A stretch of 50,002 nt of DNA. It comes from Bacteroidales bacterium (GTDB taxonomy: Bacteria > Bacteroidota > Bacteroidia > Bacteroidales > Bacteroidaceae). Numbering within the stretch: the stretch's first letter is position 1; each line of letters begins with the position of its first letter. A program made the position numbers and the translations under genes. The stretch spans positions 1 through 50,002 of the forward strand of contig SUXT01000009.1 in NCBI GenBank assembly GCA_015060835.1, in the 5' to 3' direction. Shown here piece after piece: positions 25,836 to 36,227 of this stretch. Under the pieces are notes generated by a model. It did no database searches and had not been told where the DNA came from. It saw only the letters and a list, made by a program, of their open reading frames with translations.

Positions 25836-27230
25836 TTAGTGTTTGGTATCCCGTTGTTTAAGTATTTCGGCAATTTGCGGAGTATCGCTTTCGAGGTCGC
25901 CTGCACCGAGGCATATAAGCACCTCAAACTCCTCTTTTCTTTCTCTTATGTATTCCACGGCTTCAGAGCGTTTGCATTGGCTTTTCTGTACGCCTGCATC
26001 GATGTTGTCGTATATGAGGTTGCTCGTTACTCCGGGAATAGGCTGCTCGCGGGCCGGGTATATGTCGAGCAGTATCACCTCGTCGAAGAGCGAGAGCGCT
26101 GCTGCAAATTCGCGGTAGAAGTCCTTTGTGCGGCTGAAGAGGTGGGGCTGGAACATGGCGGTTATCTTCTTGTCGCTGTAGAGCTCTTTCATGGAGAGAG
26201 CGCAGGCCTTTATTTCGTCGGGGTGATGAGCATAGTCGCTGAGCATCACTATGTTGTCCTCTTTTATTCTGAAGTCGAAACGGCGTTCCACTCCGCTGAA
26301 CGTACCCATTGCCGTTCTTATCTCCTCGGCTGTGGCGCCGCTTATCTGTGCTATTGCCATTGAGGCAATGCCGTTTTCTATGTTTATGCTGACGGGTACA
26401 CCGAGTTCCACATCATGTATATCTCCTAAGGGGGAGATGTAGTCGATGATGATGCGACCGCCTCCGATGCGTATGTTTTCGGCGTGGAAGTCGCCGCTTT
26501 CGCGGCCGTAGGTGTAGCATGTTACACCGGCTTTGGGGCGTGGGGTTACTTCAAGACCTTCATGGATAATCATGTAGCCGTCTTCACGGATGAGCCCGGT
26601 GAAGTGGGCGAAACTTTCGAGGTAGTTCTCTTTTGTGCCGTATATGTCGAGGTGGTCGGCATCGGCGGAGGTTATAAGTGCAATATATGGTGTGAGCTGG
26701 TGGAATGAACGGTCATATTCGTCGGCTTCGATTACCACAAAGTCGCTCTTGTCGGTGAGCAGCAGGTTGCTGTGGTAGTTCTTGGATATGCCGCCGAGGA
26801 AAGCTGCGCAGCCTATGTGTGAACTGTGCAAAAGGTGGGCGGTCATAGTCGACGTTGATGTTTTTCCGTGGGTGCCGGCTATGCATAAACCTCGTTTGTC
26901 GCGGGTGATAAGTCCGAGGACTTCGGCGCGTTTCTTTATGATGTAGCCCTGTTGGCGCAGGAATTGCCACTCCTTATGGTCGCCGGGAATGGCGGGGGTG
27001 TATATGACAAGCGTGCATTCTTTGTCGAGGAAGCTTGCGGGGATGTAATCGGGATTGTCATCGAAGTGGAGCATGGCGCCTTCTTCGATGAGTTGTGAGG
27101 TGAGGGGGGTAGGGGTGCGATCGTATCCGGCTACCTCCTTGCCTTCGCTCAGAAAGTAGCGTACGAGGGCGCTCATGCCTATTCCGCCGGCGCCGAGGAA
27201 GTATATGTTTTTGATGTCCTTGAGTTCCAT
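25836..27230 (-). CDS. murC: UDP-N-acetylmuramate--L-alanine ligase
   Basis: Adds L-alanine to UDP-MurNAc, the first peptide-stem step, using ATP. The 464-residue protein has the Rossmann start YFLGAGGIGMSAL, the ATP loop GTHGKTSTS at 119-127, and VIEADEYDRSFH in the central domain. The C-terminal domain has DYAHHPDEI. It lies 9 bp below murG and 5 bp above ftsQ. Confidence 0.96.
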   Translation of the reverse strand: MELKDIKNIYFLGAGGIGMSALVRYFLSEGKEVAGYDRTPTPLTSQLIEEGAMLHFDDNPDYIPASFLDKECTLVIYTPAIPGDHKEWQFLRQQGYIIKKRAEVLGLITRDKRGLCIAGTHGKTSTSTMTAHLLHSSHIGCAAFLGGISKNYHSNLLLTDKSDFVVIEADEYDRSFHQLTPYIALITSADADHLDIYGTKENYLESFAHFTGLIREDGYMIIHEGLEVTPRPKAGVTCYTYGRESGDFHAENIRIGGGRIIIDYISPLGDIHDVELGVPVSINIENGIASMAIAQISGATAEEIRTAMGTFSGVERRFDFRIKEDNIVMLSDYAHHPDEIKACALSMKELYSDKKITAMFQPHLFSRTKDFYREFAAALSLFDEVILLDIYPAREQPIPGVTSNLIYDNIDAGVQKSQCKRSEAVEYIRERKEEFEVLICLGAGDLESDTPQIAEILKQRDTKH

Positions 27231-27239
27231 TTGAGCTTC

Positions 27240-28394
27240 TTATTTCAGATTTTCGTTTTTGCGTCTTGTCTCTTTTTCGGCATAGGCTTCGGCCAGCAGT
27301 ATTACCTCTTCTGCTATCTCTTCGGCTGCTTTGGGCTTAGCCATTGTACTTATGTTTTTGCTGAGTGTGGCGAGGGTATCGTCGTTTTGTACGGTAGCTA
27401 TTGCCGTTGCAACCAGCTTTTCCTTTGCTTCGCTGTCGCTTACAAGTATTGCAGCTCTCTTTTCTATCAGCGCCATTGCATTTTTTGTCTGGTGGTCTTC
27501 GGCTACGTTGGGCGAGGGAACGAGTATGACGGCTTTGCCGAGAAGGGCAAATTCCGATATCGAGCCGGCGCCGGCGCGTGAAATGACGAGATTGGCAGCT
27601 CCCAATGCCGAGGCCATATCCGAAACAAAGTCTGTTATTGTAAGGTTTGCGGGTTTACCGGCCTTTTCTATCCGTTCGGTTATTTCCTTATAGTAATATT
27701 TGCCTGTCTGCCATACGAATTGTATGTCGGGATTGGCCTTTATGGTGTCAAGTGAGTGCAACATACTTTCATTCATGGTGCGTGCGCCAAGACTGCCGCC
27801 TACGAGCAGTATGGTCTTTTTCGTTGCATCGAGATTCATGGCACGTGCACACTCTTCGCGGCTGCCTTGCTTGCTGAGAAGTGTGTTGCGTACGGGGTTT
27901 CCGGTGAGCTTAATCTTTTCGTGAGGGAAGAAGCGCTCCATGCCTTCGTAGGCCACACATATCATTTTGGCCTTTTTTGCAAGCAGTTTGTTGGTTACTC
28001 CGGCATAGGAGTTCTGTTCCTGTATGAGTGTGGGAATCTCCATTTTTGCGGCGATGTTCAGTGTTGGGCCGCTGGCATATCCGCCTACGCCTACTGCCAC
28101 TTGCGGGGCAAATTCCTTGATGATTTTCTTTGCCCTGCGGCGACTGATGAAGAGTTTCCACAGTACCTTTATGTTTCGCAAGGGGTTGCTGCGGTCGAAT
28201 CCCATTACGGGAAGCCCTATTATAGGGTATCCGGCTTCGGGGACGCGTTGCATTTCCATGCGGTTTTCTGCGCCTATGAAGAGTATTTCTGCGTCGGGGT
28301 ATTTGCTCCTTATGGCATCGGCTATTGAGAGGGCGGGGAAAATATGTCCTCCTGTGCCGCCGCCGCTTATTATTATACGGTAGTTCTTGCTCAT
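27240..28394 (-). CDS. murG: lipid II synthase MurG
   Basis: Transfers GlcNAc from UDP-GlcNAc to lipid I at the inner face of the membrane. The 384-residue protein shows the N-terminal GGGTGGHIFPAL loop, IQEQNSYAGVTNKLL, and the donor-binding GGSLGARTMN and ISRAGAGSISEFALLG motifs of the GT28 family. It is somewhat longer than E. coli MurG (355) at the C-terminus. It sits between ftsW and murC in a close-packed series. Confidence 0.97.
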   Translation of the reverse strand: MSKNYRIIISGGGTGGHIFPALSIADAIRSKYPDAEILFIGAENRMEMQRVPEAGYPIIGLPVMGFDRSNPLRNIKVLWKLFISRRRAKKIIKEFAPQVAVGVGGYASGPTLNIAAKMEIPTLIQEQNSYAGVTNKLLAKKAKMICVAYEGMERFFPHEKIKLTGNPVRNTLLSKQGSREECARAMNLDATKKTILLVGGSLGARTMNESMLHSLDTIKANPDIQFVWQTGKYYYKEITERIEKAGKPANLTITDFVSDMASALGAANLVISRAGAGSISEFALLGKAVILVPSPNVAEDHQTKNAMALIEKRAAILVSDSEAKEKLVATAIATVQNDDTLATLSKNISTMAKPKAAEEIAEEVILLAEAYAEKETRRKNENLK

Positions 28395-28418
28395 GGTGTC
28401 GGTCGTTTGTCGGCTTTT

Positions 28419-29627
28419 TTATTCTGCCGGTGTGTAGTTTCTTTTCTCTTTTTCAGCTTTTAGCTTGCCTGCATATCTGCTGACGCTGAGTATCATTCCT
28501 ATGTATACGCTATTGACTACCAATGACGAACCGCCTCGGCTTATCAGTGGCAACGGTTGGCCACTAATGGGGAACAGTCCGGTTGAAATGGACATATGTA
28601 TCATGGCCTGTATACCTATAAGCAGGGCTGCTCCCATTATCAGGTATGCGGCAAATGGGTCGTCGCAGTTCTTGGCTATCTGTCCGGTGTGGAACAACAG
28701 GGTAAGATAGAGTATAAGCAATCCTACACAGCCTATTATAAGTCCCCATTCCTCTATTATGATAGCATATATAAGATCGGAGTATGCTTCGGGGAGATAT
28801 TCGCGCTCCTCGGAGTTGCCGGGCCCTTTACCGAATATTATGCCACTGGAGGCTATTGCTATGTTGGCATATTTGCGCTGGTCGTCTTTGCCGTCGTCAA
28901 CTTTCTTTTCCTCTTGCTTTTCGCCGAATGGCATGTATTTGCTTATTCGGCTTTGCCATGTTTCTACTCTCTTGAATGGGGTGCCTCTTACTTTTTCGGC
29001 GGGAATGACCATTATTGTTGTTGCTCCCGCAATTGCAAGCGCCATGCAGACTAAGGTAAATTTTGCCATCAGTTTACGGGGCAGTTTGGCTAGCACCAAC
29101 ATCATGTATACTGCGGAGAGTATTATGAGTGCCGTCGAGAGGTTGGTAATGACAATCGGTATACATACTCCCAGTGTTACAATGATTATTTTCTTCAGTG
29201 TATTCCAGGCTGTTTCATTGTCTTCCTGCCAGTCGGCTATGAATTTCGATATTATGAGCAGCAGACCCAGTCGTGCAAATTCCGAGGGTTGTATGCTGTA
29301 GCCTGCTATACTTATCCATCGTGTTGCATCGCCTTTTGCTTCTCCGAAGATTGTTCCGTAGATAAGGAGCGCCGTAAATAAAGCATATGCGTAAGGGGCT
29401 GCTTTCTTGAACCACTCCATAGGAAAATTGTGTACAGCCCATGCTGCGAATATGCTCAGCAACAGAAATTTGGCATGTCCTATCAGTGGTCCCCACAAGC
29501 TGTACCTGATAGTGAGACGGCTGGCTGCGCTGAATACCTCTACAAGTGATATTGCGCAGAGCACGGCGAAGAGTATCCATGTTACCGTGTCGCCTTTGAA
29601 TATTCTTTTTATGATGTTTCTGCTCAT
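28419..29627 (-). CDS. ftsW: SEDS-family peptidoglycan polymerase FtsW
   Basis: A 402-residue polytopic membrane protein that polymerises lipid II at the septum with its partner FtsI. About ten membrane segments can be seen. The family motifs GDATRWISI, QPSEFARLGLL and, near the C-terminus, PLPLISRGGSSLVVN are present. A charged cytoplasmic or periplasmic loop (GEKQEEKKVDDGKDDQRK) interrupts the middle. It is 12 bp below murD. Confidence 0.94.
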   Translation of the reverse strand: MSRNIIKRIFKGDTVTWILFAVLCAISLVEVFSAASRLTIRYSLWGPLIGHAKFLLLSIFAAWAVHNFPMEWFKKAAPYAYALFTALLIYGTIFGEAKGDATRWISIAGYSIQPSEFARLGLLLIISKFIADWQEDNETAWNTLKKIIIVTLGVCIPIVITNLSTALIILSAVYMMLVLAKLPRKLMAKFTLVCMALAIAGATTIMVIPAEKVRGTPFKRVETWQSRISKYMPFGEKQEEKKVDDGKDDQRKYANIAIASSGIIFGKGPGNSEEREYLPEAYSDLIYAIIIEEWGLIIGCVGLLILYLTLLFHTGQIAKNCDDPFAAYLIMGAALLIGIQAMIHMSISTGLFPISGQPLPLISRGGSSLVVNSVYIGMILSVSRYAGKLKAEKEKRNYTPAE

Positions 29628-29639
29628 CTTTTATAGTTG

Positions 29640-30977
29640 TTATTTAAGGTTGTGTACCTCTTGCTTGAACTGTTCGCCGCGGTCTTCGTAGCTTTTGAAT
29701 AGGTCGAAGCTGGCACAGCAGGGGCTCAGTAGCACTGTTTCACCCTCTTTTGCCATTTTGCTTGCAGTCTCTATGCAGTCGTGCATGTTGTCTACATCGG
29801 CTGTGGGCAGGCCGAAACTGTCGAAGAACGCATGTAGCTTGCTGTTGTCGGCGCCGAGGTATATGAGGCCGCAGCATTTCTCTTTCACCAGTTCTGCAAT
29901 TTCGCTGTAGTCGTTGCCTTTGTCCTTTCCGCCGAGTATGAGTACGGTCTTCCTTTTCATGCTCTGCAAGGCGTACCAGCAACTGTTTACATTGGTGGCT
30001 TTGGAGTCGTTTATGTATTCCACTCCGTTAATTTCGGTTACCTTTTCGAGTCTGTGTTCAACACCTGTGAAACTTTTCAGTGCCTCCTGTATGGTGTTTT
30101 TGCGTATGCCGGCTACGTTGGCCGATATTCCGGCAGCCATCGAGTTGTAGAGGTTGTGCTTGCCGGTGAGGGCGAGTTCTTCCTGCTCCATGTTGAAGGC
30201 AGTCGGTTCGGTGAAGATAATCTTCTCGCCTTCGGTGTAGGCTGCGAGGCCCTCTCGCTTATCTTCGGCAAAGGGATATAGTTTGCCATGTTGCTGGTAT
30301 TTTGCGAGCTCGCGGTTGATGATGGGGTCGTCGTTCCAGTAGATGAAGGCATCTTCGGGCTGCTGGTTGCGCAGGATGCGGAATTTGGAGTCCACATAGT
30401 TCTGCATCTTGTATTCGTAGCGATCCATGTGGTCGGGGGTGATGTTCATCAGCACGGCTACGTTTACGCGGAATTCGTACATGTTGTCGAGCTGGAAACT
30501 GCTCAATTCCACTATGTAGTAGTCCTTGTCGCCTTCGGCCACCTGCAGGGCGAGGCTCTTGCCTATGTTGCCGGCGAGACCTACGTTGAGACCTGCTTCG
30601 CGGAAGATGTGATATATGAGCGAAGTGGTTGTGGTCTTGCCGTTGCTGCCGGTGATACACACCATTTTGGCTTTGGTGTAGCGGCCTGCAAATTCTATTT
30701 CGGAGATTATGGGTATGCCGGCGGCTTTTGCTTTCACTATAATGGGGGCTGTTTCGGGTATGCCGGGGCTTTTGATTATCTCCTGTGCCGAAAGGATTTT
30801 TTCTTCGGTGTGCTGCTGTTCTTCCCAGAGTATGCCACGGCTGTCGAGCTGCTCTTTGTAGCGGTCGGCTATTTTGCCGAAGTCCGATACAAAGACATCG
30901 AATCCAAGTTTCTTTGCGAGTATGGCTGCGCCGCTGCCGCTTTCGCCGGCACCGAGTATGACTATTCTTTTTTCCAT
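29640..30977 (-). CDS. murD: UDP-N-acetylmuramoylalanine--D-glutamate ligase
   Basis: Adds D-glutamate to UDP-MurNAc-L-Ala. The 445-residue Mur ligase has an N-terminal Rossmann-like domain (VILGAGESGSGAAIL), the ATP loop GSNGKTTTTS at 110-119, NITPDHMDRY in the centre, and NDSKATN and LGGKDKGNDY in the C-terminal domain. It lies between mraY (2 bp) and ftsW (12 bp), the common order in dcw clusters. Confidence 0.97.
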   Translation of the reverse strand: MEKRIVILGAGESGSGAAILAKKLGFDVFVSDFGKIADRYKEQLDSRGILWEEQQHTEEKILSAQEIIKSPGIPETAPIIVKAKAAGIPIISEIEFAGRYTKAKMVCITGSNGKTTTTSLIYHIFREAGLNVGLAGNIGKSLALQVAEGDKDYYIVELSSFQLDNMYEFRVNVAVLMNITPDHMDRYEYKMQNYVDSKFRILRNQQPEDAFIYWNDDPIINRELAKYQQHGKLYPFAEDKREGLAAYTEGEKIIFTEPTAFNMEQEELALTGKHNLYNSMAAGISANVAGIRKNTIQEALKSFTGVEHRLEKVTEINGVEYINDSKATNVNSCWYALQSMKRKTVLILGGKDKGNDYSEIAELVKEKCCGLIYLGADNSKLHAFFDSFGLPTADVDNMHDCIETASKMAKEGETVLLSPCCASFDLFKSYEDRGEQFKQEVHNLK

Positions 30978-30979
30978 TG

Positions 30980-32239
30980 TTATCTTACCTTGAGTGTCAT
31001 TATTGTTATTGCTGCAAGCACGATGGTTACTATCCAGAAGCGTACCGTAACTTTGGCTTCGTGCATGGGCTTCAGGGGTTTTCTTATAAGGTATGTGCTC
31101 TCTTTGTCGAGCTTTTCATCGCTTATCGTGTAGTGGTGGTGCAGGGGAGTGCACTTGAATATTCTCTGTCGTATCCCTCTCTTTTTTCCTTGTTTGAAGT
31201 AGGCTACCTGCATGATTACCGAAAGGTTCTCTGCCACGAATATTCCGCAGAGCAGCACGAGCAGTATCTCCTTGTGCAGCAGTATGGCTATAACTGCTAT
31301 TATTCCGCCTATGGTCAGGCTGCCTGTGTCGCCCATGAATACTTGTGCGGGGAAGGCATTGTACCAAAGGAAGCCTATGAGTGCTCCCACAAAGGCGCAT
31401 ACGAAGATTACCACCTCTTCGCTGCCGGGGAGGAACATTATATTAAGGTATTCTGCCATGTTTACGTGGCTCGACACATATGCGAGTATGCCGAGTGTAA
31501 CACCTATGATGGCAGCATTGCCTGCCAGCATGCCGTCCATGCCGTCGTTGAGGTTGGCGCCGTTGGATACGGCGGTTACAATGAATATGGTCACTATCAC
31601 AAAGAGCACCCATCCTGCCGCGTGGGAGTATTTCCCGCAGAAGGACATTATCTCGCCATAGTCGAAGTTGTGGCTCTTGATGAAGGGTATTGTGGTCTTT
31701 GTCAGTTTCTCGGCCTTCTGCTCGTGCTGCACCTCTATCTGGTTGCCGGCATTGGTTACGGTAATATTCTCGCGCATCACAGCCTGTGGGCTCAGGTAGA
31801 GGGTGAGTCCTATGAGCAGGCCGAGACCTACCTGCGCCACAACCTTCACTTTGCCGGGTATGCCATCCTTGTTCTTCTTGAATGTCTTTATGTAGTCGTC
31901 GGCGAAGCCCACTATGCCCAACCATACGGTGGTGACGATGAGCAGCAGCATATAGACATTGCCCAGTCGGCCAATAAGCAGACAGGGTACGAGGATGGAT
32001 ACGATGATTATGAGTCCGCCCATAGTGGGGACACCGACTTTCAGATTGTTCTTGTCGACGTCGCGCAGTGTCTCTGTTATCTGTTTCTTCTTGAAGTAGC
32101 GTATGAAGTACTCTCCGAATATCGAGGAGATGAGCAGGGCGAGTACTATGGCAAGCAGGGCACGGAAAGAGGTGTACCCGAAGAGTCGCCATCCGGGTAT
32201 GCTGTACTCCTGCATCAGTTGGAATATATAGTTGAGCAT
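30980..32239 (-). CDS. mraY: phospho-N-acetylmuramoyl-pentapeptide transferase
   Basis: Transfers phospho-MurNAc-pentapeptide to undecaprenyl phosphate, giving lipid I. The 419-residue inner-membrane protein has about ten helices. Conserved sites include KVGVPTMGGL (67-76), the catalytic GFADDYIK (111-118), SNGANLNDGMDGML (225-238) and the C-terminal TPLHHHYT. It is about 60 residues longer than E. coli MraY. Much of the excess is a soluble stretch at about 155-205, after the ASP-rich motif, of a kind seen in Bacteroidota. It overlaps nothing and lies 16 bp below murE. Confidence 0.96.
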   Translation of the reverse strand: MLNYIFQLMQEYSIPGWRLFGYTSFRALLAIVLALLISSIFGEYFIRYFKKKQITETLRDVDKNNLKVGVPTMGGLIIIVSILVPCLLIGRLGNVYMLLLIVTTVWLGIVGFADDYIKTFKKNKDGIPGKVKVVAQVGLGLLIGLTLYLSPQAVMRENITVTNAGNQIEVQHEQKAEKLTKTTIPFIKSHNFDYGEIMSFCGKYSHAAGWVLFVIVTIFIVTAVSNGANLNDGMDGMLAGNAAIIGVTLGILAYVSSHVNMAEYLNIMFLPGSEEVVIFVCAFVGALIGFLWYNAFPAQVFMGDTGSLTIGGIIAVIAILLHKEILLVLLCGIFVAENLSVIMQVAYFKQGKKRGIRQRIFKCTPLHHHYTISDEKLDKESTYLIRKPLKPMHEAKVTVRFWIVTIVLAAITIMTLKVR

Positions 32240-32255
32240 GGTGCGTCAGTTTGTC

Positions 32256-33713
32256 TTATTGGTTGTTGAATATTTCTCTTACTGTCTCCTTGTCGTCGAA
32301 GTGGTGTTTCACTCCTTTTATCTCCTGATAGTCTTCGTGTCCTTTACCTGCGATTACTATAACATCGCCTTTGGCGGCGAGGGCACATGCTGTCTTTATT
32401 GCCTCCTTGCGATCTACGATGCTTATCACTTTGCGGCGCTGTTCGTCGTTGAGACCGGCGAGCATATCGTTGATAATATCCTGCGGCTCTTCGAAGCGGG
32501 GGTTGTCCGAGGTTATTATCACTCTTGTGCTTGCCTTGACAGCCTCCTGCGCCATGATTGGACGCTTGCCTTTGTCGCGGTTGCCTCCGGCTCCCACTAC
32601 GGTTATTATGTTGCCTTTGCCGCGCAGCACTTCGTTTACGGTGCTTAGTACATTCTTTATGGCATCGGGGGTATGTGCATAGTCTACGATGGCAGTGTAT
32701 CCCTCCTTGCTGTGTATGGTCTCGAAACGACCCGATACCGGCTTCAGGCTGCTGAGTACGCGCAACACCTCCTGCGGCTCTTTGCCGAGTTCTACGGCTG
32801 TGGCGAATATTGCGAGCAGATTGCTTACATTGAAGCGTCCTGTGAGGTGTGTTGTGAACTCTATGCGGTTGAATTCGAGCAACATACCGTCGAGGTGTGT
32901 CTCCACTATGCGTCCTTTGTAGTCGCCGAGTGTGCGTGCCGAGTATTTCTTGATGTCGGCGCGTGTGTTCTGTACCATTACGGGGCCGTTCTTGTCATCG
33001 AGGTTTGTTATTGCGAAGGCATCCGAGGGCAGGTTGTCGAAGAAACTCTTCTTGCATCTCAGATACTCCTCCATCGTATTGTGGAAGTCTATGTGGTCGC
33101 GTGTGAGGTTGGTGAAAATACCTCCTGCGAAGCGCAGTCCACCTATACGTTCCTGTGCAAGTGAGTGCGAGCTTACTTCCATAAAGGCATATTCGCATCC
33201 TTCGTCGGCCATTCTGCCGAGCAGTCGGTTGAGCGACACAACATCGGGTGTGGTGTGTGTCGAGGGGTAGGCTTCTCCGTCGATGTAGTTACATACGGTA
33301 GAGAGTAGGCCGCATTTATGTCCCATGCTGCGGAATAGTTCGTAGAGCAGGGTAGCAATGGTGGTTTTACCGTTGGTGCCGGTTACGCCTACGAGTTTGA
33401 GTTTTTCTGTCGGGTTGCCGTAGAAAGCTGTTGCAATCTTGCCTGCGACAGCCTGGCTGTCGGCTACCTTTATATAGGTAACATTGGGGTTAATCTGTTC
33501 GGGAAGCGATTCACACACTATGGCTACAGCCCCTTTCTCTTCGGCTGCGGCAATATATTTGTGTCCGTCGACCTGAGTGCCGCGCATGGCGATGAACAGG
33601 TCTCCGGGTTCAACCATACGTGAGTCGATGTTCACTCCCGTTATTTCCGATTCGTTCTTGGGGAGTATTATGTGGTTTGACTGTATCTCTCTTGTTATCT
33701 CTTTCAGTTGCAT
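32256..33713 (-). CDS. murE: UDP-MurNAc-L-Ala-D-Glu ligase for meso-diaminopimelate
   Basis: Adds the third stem residue. The 485-residue Mur ligase shows the ATP loop [11 protein letters not shown] at 112-122 and [13 protein letters not shown] in the centre. In the C-terminal domain the DNPR motif ([10 protein letters not shown]) is the signature of enzymes using meso-diaminopimelate rather than lysine, so a DAP-type wall is inferred. It lies 12 bp below the penicillin-binding protein gene. Confidence 0.97.
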   Translation of the reverse strand: MQLKEITREIQSNHIILPKNESEITGVNIDSRMVEPGDLFIAMRGTQVDGHKYIAAAEEKGAVAIVCESLPEQINPNVTYIKVADSQAVAGKIATAFYGNPTEKLKLVGVTGTNGKTTIATLLYELFRSMGHKCGLLSTVCNYIDGEAYPSTHTTPDVVSLNRLLGRMADEGCEYAFMEVSSHSLAQERIGGLRFAGGIFTNLTRDHIDFHNTMEEYLRCKKSFFDNLPSDAFAITNLDDKNGPVMVQNTRADIKKYSARTLGDYKGRIVETHLDGMLLEFNRIEFTTHLTGRFNVSNLLAIFATAVELGKEPQEVLRVLSSLKPVSGRFETIHSKEGYTAIVDYAHTPDAIKNVLSTVNEVLRGKGNIITVVGAGGNRDKGKRPIMAQEAVKASTRVIITSDNPRFEEPQDIINDMLAGLNDEQRRKVISIVDRKEAIKTACALAAKGDVIVIAGKGHEDYQEIKGVKHHFDDKETVREIFNNQ

Positions 33714-33725
33714 GGCCGATGGATT

Positions 33726-35882
33726 TTAAGGTGTTAGTGTAATGTGTATATGGCTTCCTTTGCTGACCTTCTGTCCGGGAGGAATTGTCTGTTGGGTAAC
33801 TTTACCGTAACCGCTGAGACGGGCATTTAGCCCGGCTTTTTTCAGCAGGTATATTGCATCTTTGGCACCCATACCCCTTACATCGGGTACTATTCCTTCT
33901 TTTATATTTCGGGGCTCGTATGTGAGTTTTTCGCCCTCTTTACGGATTTTGCCCCATGTGTACTCCCCGTTGGACTTCAGGTCGTTGTCTGTTTCAATGT
34001 CGAGTTTGTCGAGCAGATAGTTTGCAGCAGTCAGGTTCCCGTGTTTGGCTGCCGGGGTGTGGCTGTTGAGGGTGTCTGTCGCAGCTTGTAGCGGCAGGCG
34101 CAGGCTCTTTGCCATAACCCTCTCTGCAATATCCTTGAATACAAGTCCCGACATTCCGCCACCACTGCCGGGGCCCGCCTTTATTATCTGTACTATGCAG
34201 GTGTACTGTGGCTTGTCGGCGGGGAAGTAGCCGCAAAAGCTCAGCAGGTACTCCATGGGTGAGTAGTTGTATCCGTATCCGGGTTTTACCCTTCGTGCCG
34301 TTCCTGTCTTTCCGGCTATCTGGAATTTGTCGCTCTTCACTTTCTTGCCGGTACCGTTCTTGTCGTTGACCACTTCGAAGAGTATCATCTTCAGGTCTTT
34401 GACAGTCTGTTCGGACAGCGCCTGTTCTCTCAGAACTTCGGGCTCGAACTCATGCACTACTTCACCATCCTTTATTATGGCTTTTACTATTCTGGGTTTC
34501 ATCTGCTTGCCATCATTGGCAATCGTGTTGTAGAAAGTTACCATGTTCAATGGGGTGGTTTCCACTACATAACCATATGACATTGAGACAAGATCCATAA
34601 GCGACCAGTTCTTCTCTTTCGGGGTCTTTAAATACGGCTTTCTTGAGCCGAGCAGTATATCGTATTTATCGTCGACGCCCATCTCTTTGAGGCGGTCGAT
34701 GAATTTCTGCGGGTTTTTCTTGTATCCACGGTTTATGATCTCGCCCATACCGATGTTCGAGGATTGCTCCATCACTTCGATTACACTGTATTTTGAGGTT
34801 CCGTTGCTGTAGCTGCCGGTGTCGGTGATTCTGCTGTTGCCATAGAACACGTGCGACTTGTTGTGGTGGGGTACCGAGTCGTAAGGGGTTATCAGCTTAT
34901 CTTCGAGTGCGGCAGCGAGGGCTATGGGTTTGAAGATAGAGCCCGGGTTGCTTCTTTCGTATACGAAACTTTCCATCTCCTTGTATCTCCCTTCGCCGGT
35001 CTTGGTGAGGTTTACTATTGATTTTATATCTCCGGTTTCAACCTCCATCAGTATTACGCGGCCCGATATTCCGTTTACTTTTATAAGTTCGTTCAGCAGG
35101 GCTGTTTCGCAGATGTCCTGCATCTCTACGTTGAGTGTTGTCTGTATGTCGGAACCGTTTATGGCAGGTACATCTATGATATCAATGTTCCTTTGGTTTA
35201 TTTTGGTGATGTGTTTTATGCCGGGTCTTCCTCGCAGTATTGAGTCATATTTCAGTTCAAGTCCGCGATAGGCCGAATCGGTTTGTGTGTTCAACCTGCC
35301 GAGCGTATGTTCGGCAAGTGAACCGAAGGGTTTCTTTCGTATTGTGTCCATGCCTGAACCTAATCCGCTCCATGCCACTTTGTGGCGCAGGATGTGGAAC
35401 TTCTTCAACTCTTTGTACTGGGCGTATGATACCTTGCGTGGGAGAAACTTGTGGTATCTCGATTTTTTTGCTTTTCCTTCGAGCAGGTGTTTTTTGTATT
35501 TCTGCACACTCCATATGGGGCAGAACTGGTTGAGCTCCCTGCATAGGGTGTCTATGTCTGCCTTCCAGATGGAGTCTCTTTTTGCGTTTACTTCTATCTC
35601 GGTCTTTTTGCTTATTCTGTCGATGTATACGAATTCTATGAATGGGGTGTATTGGGGCAAGCTGCTTACGAGCAGTTCGCCTTTGTCGCTGAGTATGTTG
35701 CCGCGCTGGGGTTTTATTGGAAGATTTACTTTTACCTGTTTTTTCTTCTCTTCCATCCAGCGACCGCGGTCTATAGTCATGAGTACAAGGGCCATGGCGA
35801 ATATGCATACGGCCCACGGGAGGAAACCGCATACAATCATGGACATATACCGTGTCTTTATCTCATCTTTGTCTTTGAACAT
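33726..35882 (-). CDS. ftsI: division transpeptidase FtsI (PBP3 type) with PASTA domain
   Basis: A 718-residue class B penicillin-binding protein that cross-links septal peptidoglycan together with FtsW. It has one membrane helix at about 15-37, a pedestal domain starting at QRGNILSDKGELL, and a transpeptidase domain with the serine motif SIFK at 315-318, SSN in MEQSSNIGMG, and KTGT at 525-528. The C-terminal 65 residues form one PASTA domain (VPDVRGMGAKDAIYLLKKAG), which binds unlinked peptidoglycan; E. coli FtsI lacks it. The upstream ftsL-like stop is 6 bp away. Confidence 0.94.
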   Translation of the reverse strand: MFKDKDEIKTRYMSMIVCGFLPWAVCIFAMALVLMTIDRGRWMEEKKKQVKVNLPIKPQRGNILSDKGELLVSSLPQYTPFIEFVYIDRISKKTEIEVNAKRDSIWKADIDTLCRELNQFCPIWSVQKYKKHLLEGKAKKSRYHKFLPRKVSYAQYKELKKFHILRHKVAWSGLGSGMDTIRKKPFGSLAEHTLGRLNTQTDSAYRGLELKYDSILRGRPGIKHITKINQRNIDIIDVPAINGSDIQTTLNVEMQDICETALLNELIKVNGISGRVILMEVETGDIKSIVNLTKTGEGRYKEMESFVYERSNPGSIFKPIALAAALEDKLITPYDSVPHHNKSHVFYGNSRITDTGSYSNGTSKYSVIEVMEQSSNIGMGEIINRGYKKNPQKFIDRLKEMGVDDKYDILLGSRKPYLKTPKEKNWSLMDLVSMSYGYVVETTPLNMVTFYNTIANDGKQMKPRIVKAIIKDGEVVHEFEPEVLREQALSEQTVKDLKMILFEVVNDKNGTGKKVKSDKFQIAGKTGTARRVKPGYGYNYSPMEYLLSFCGYFPADKPQYTCIVQIIKAGPGSGGGMSGLVFKDIAERVMAKSLRLPLQAATDTLNSHTPAAKHGNLTAANYLLDKLDIETDNDLKSNGEYTWGKIRKEGEKLTYEPRNIKEGIVPDVRGMGAKDAIYLLKKAGLNARLSGYGKVTQQTIPPGQKVSKGSHIHITLTP

Positions 35883-35888
35883 TCTCTT

Positions 35889-36227
35889 TTATTTTATCAC
35901 GTATGGTGGTTGTGTGGCTATTCTCAGTTCGCTGTTGTTCTCTTTTATGTATTGTTCTATGTGGGACTGGCGTCCTTTCTCGGATAGTTCGCTCTGTTTG
36001 TCAAGTACGTCGTATTTCAGTGTCGTTACTTCTCTCTTAAGTTTGGCTATCGTGTGCAGTTCCTGTTGCAGGATGTAGCGGTTGCCTACATACAGCAACA
36101 TATATAGTATAATCAGCAGAAACAGACCGAAGTTGTTTGTTACCCTTTCGTCCCTCAGTGCTTTGCCGTTGAGTATCCTTGCGAAGATTCCCTCTTTTTT
36201 TCTTGGTCTCTTTTTCTCTTTTGTCAT
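35889..36227 (-). CDS. ftsL: FtsL-like division protein
   Basis: A 112-residue bitopic protein. It has a very basic N-terminus (KEKKRPRKKEG), one membrane helix at about 33-55 (NFGLFLLIILYMLLYVGNRY), and a leucine/heptad-rich coiled coil in the periplasmic part. FtsL proteins pair with FtsB and FtsQ, and their primary sequence is poorly conserved, so the call rests on topology, size and place between rsmH and ftsI. Its start overlaps the rsmH stop by 4 bp, which indicates coupled translation. Confidence 0.8.
   Translation of the reverse strand: MTKEKKRPRKKEGIFARILNGKALRDERVTNNFGLFLLIILYMLLYVGNRYILQQELHTIAKLKREVTTLKYDVLDKQSELSEKGRQSHIEQYIKENNSELRIATQPPYVIK

Noticed and set aside
30977-32269. 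430-codon plus-strand frame antisense to mraY
   Set aside because: mraY on the minus strand has all family motifs; the opposing frame has odd composition and no motif.
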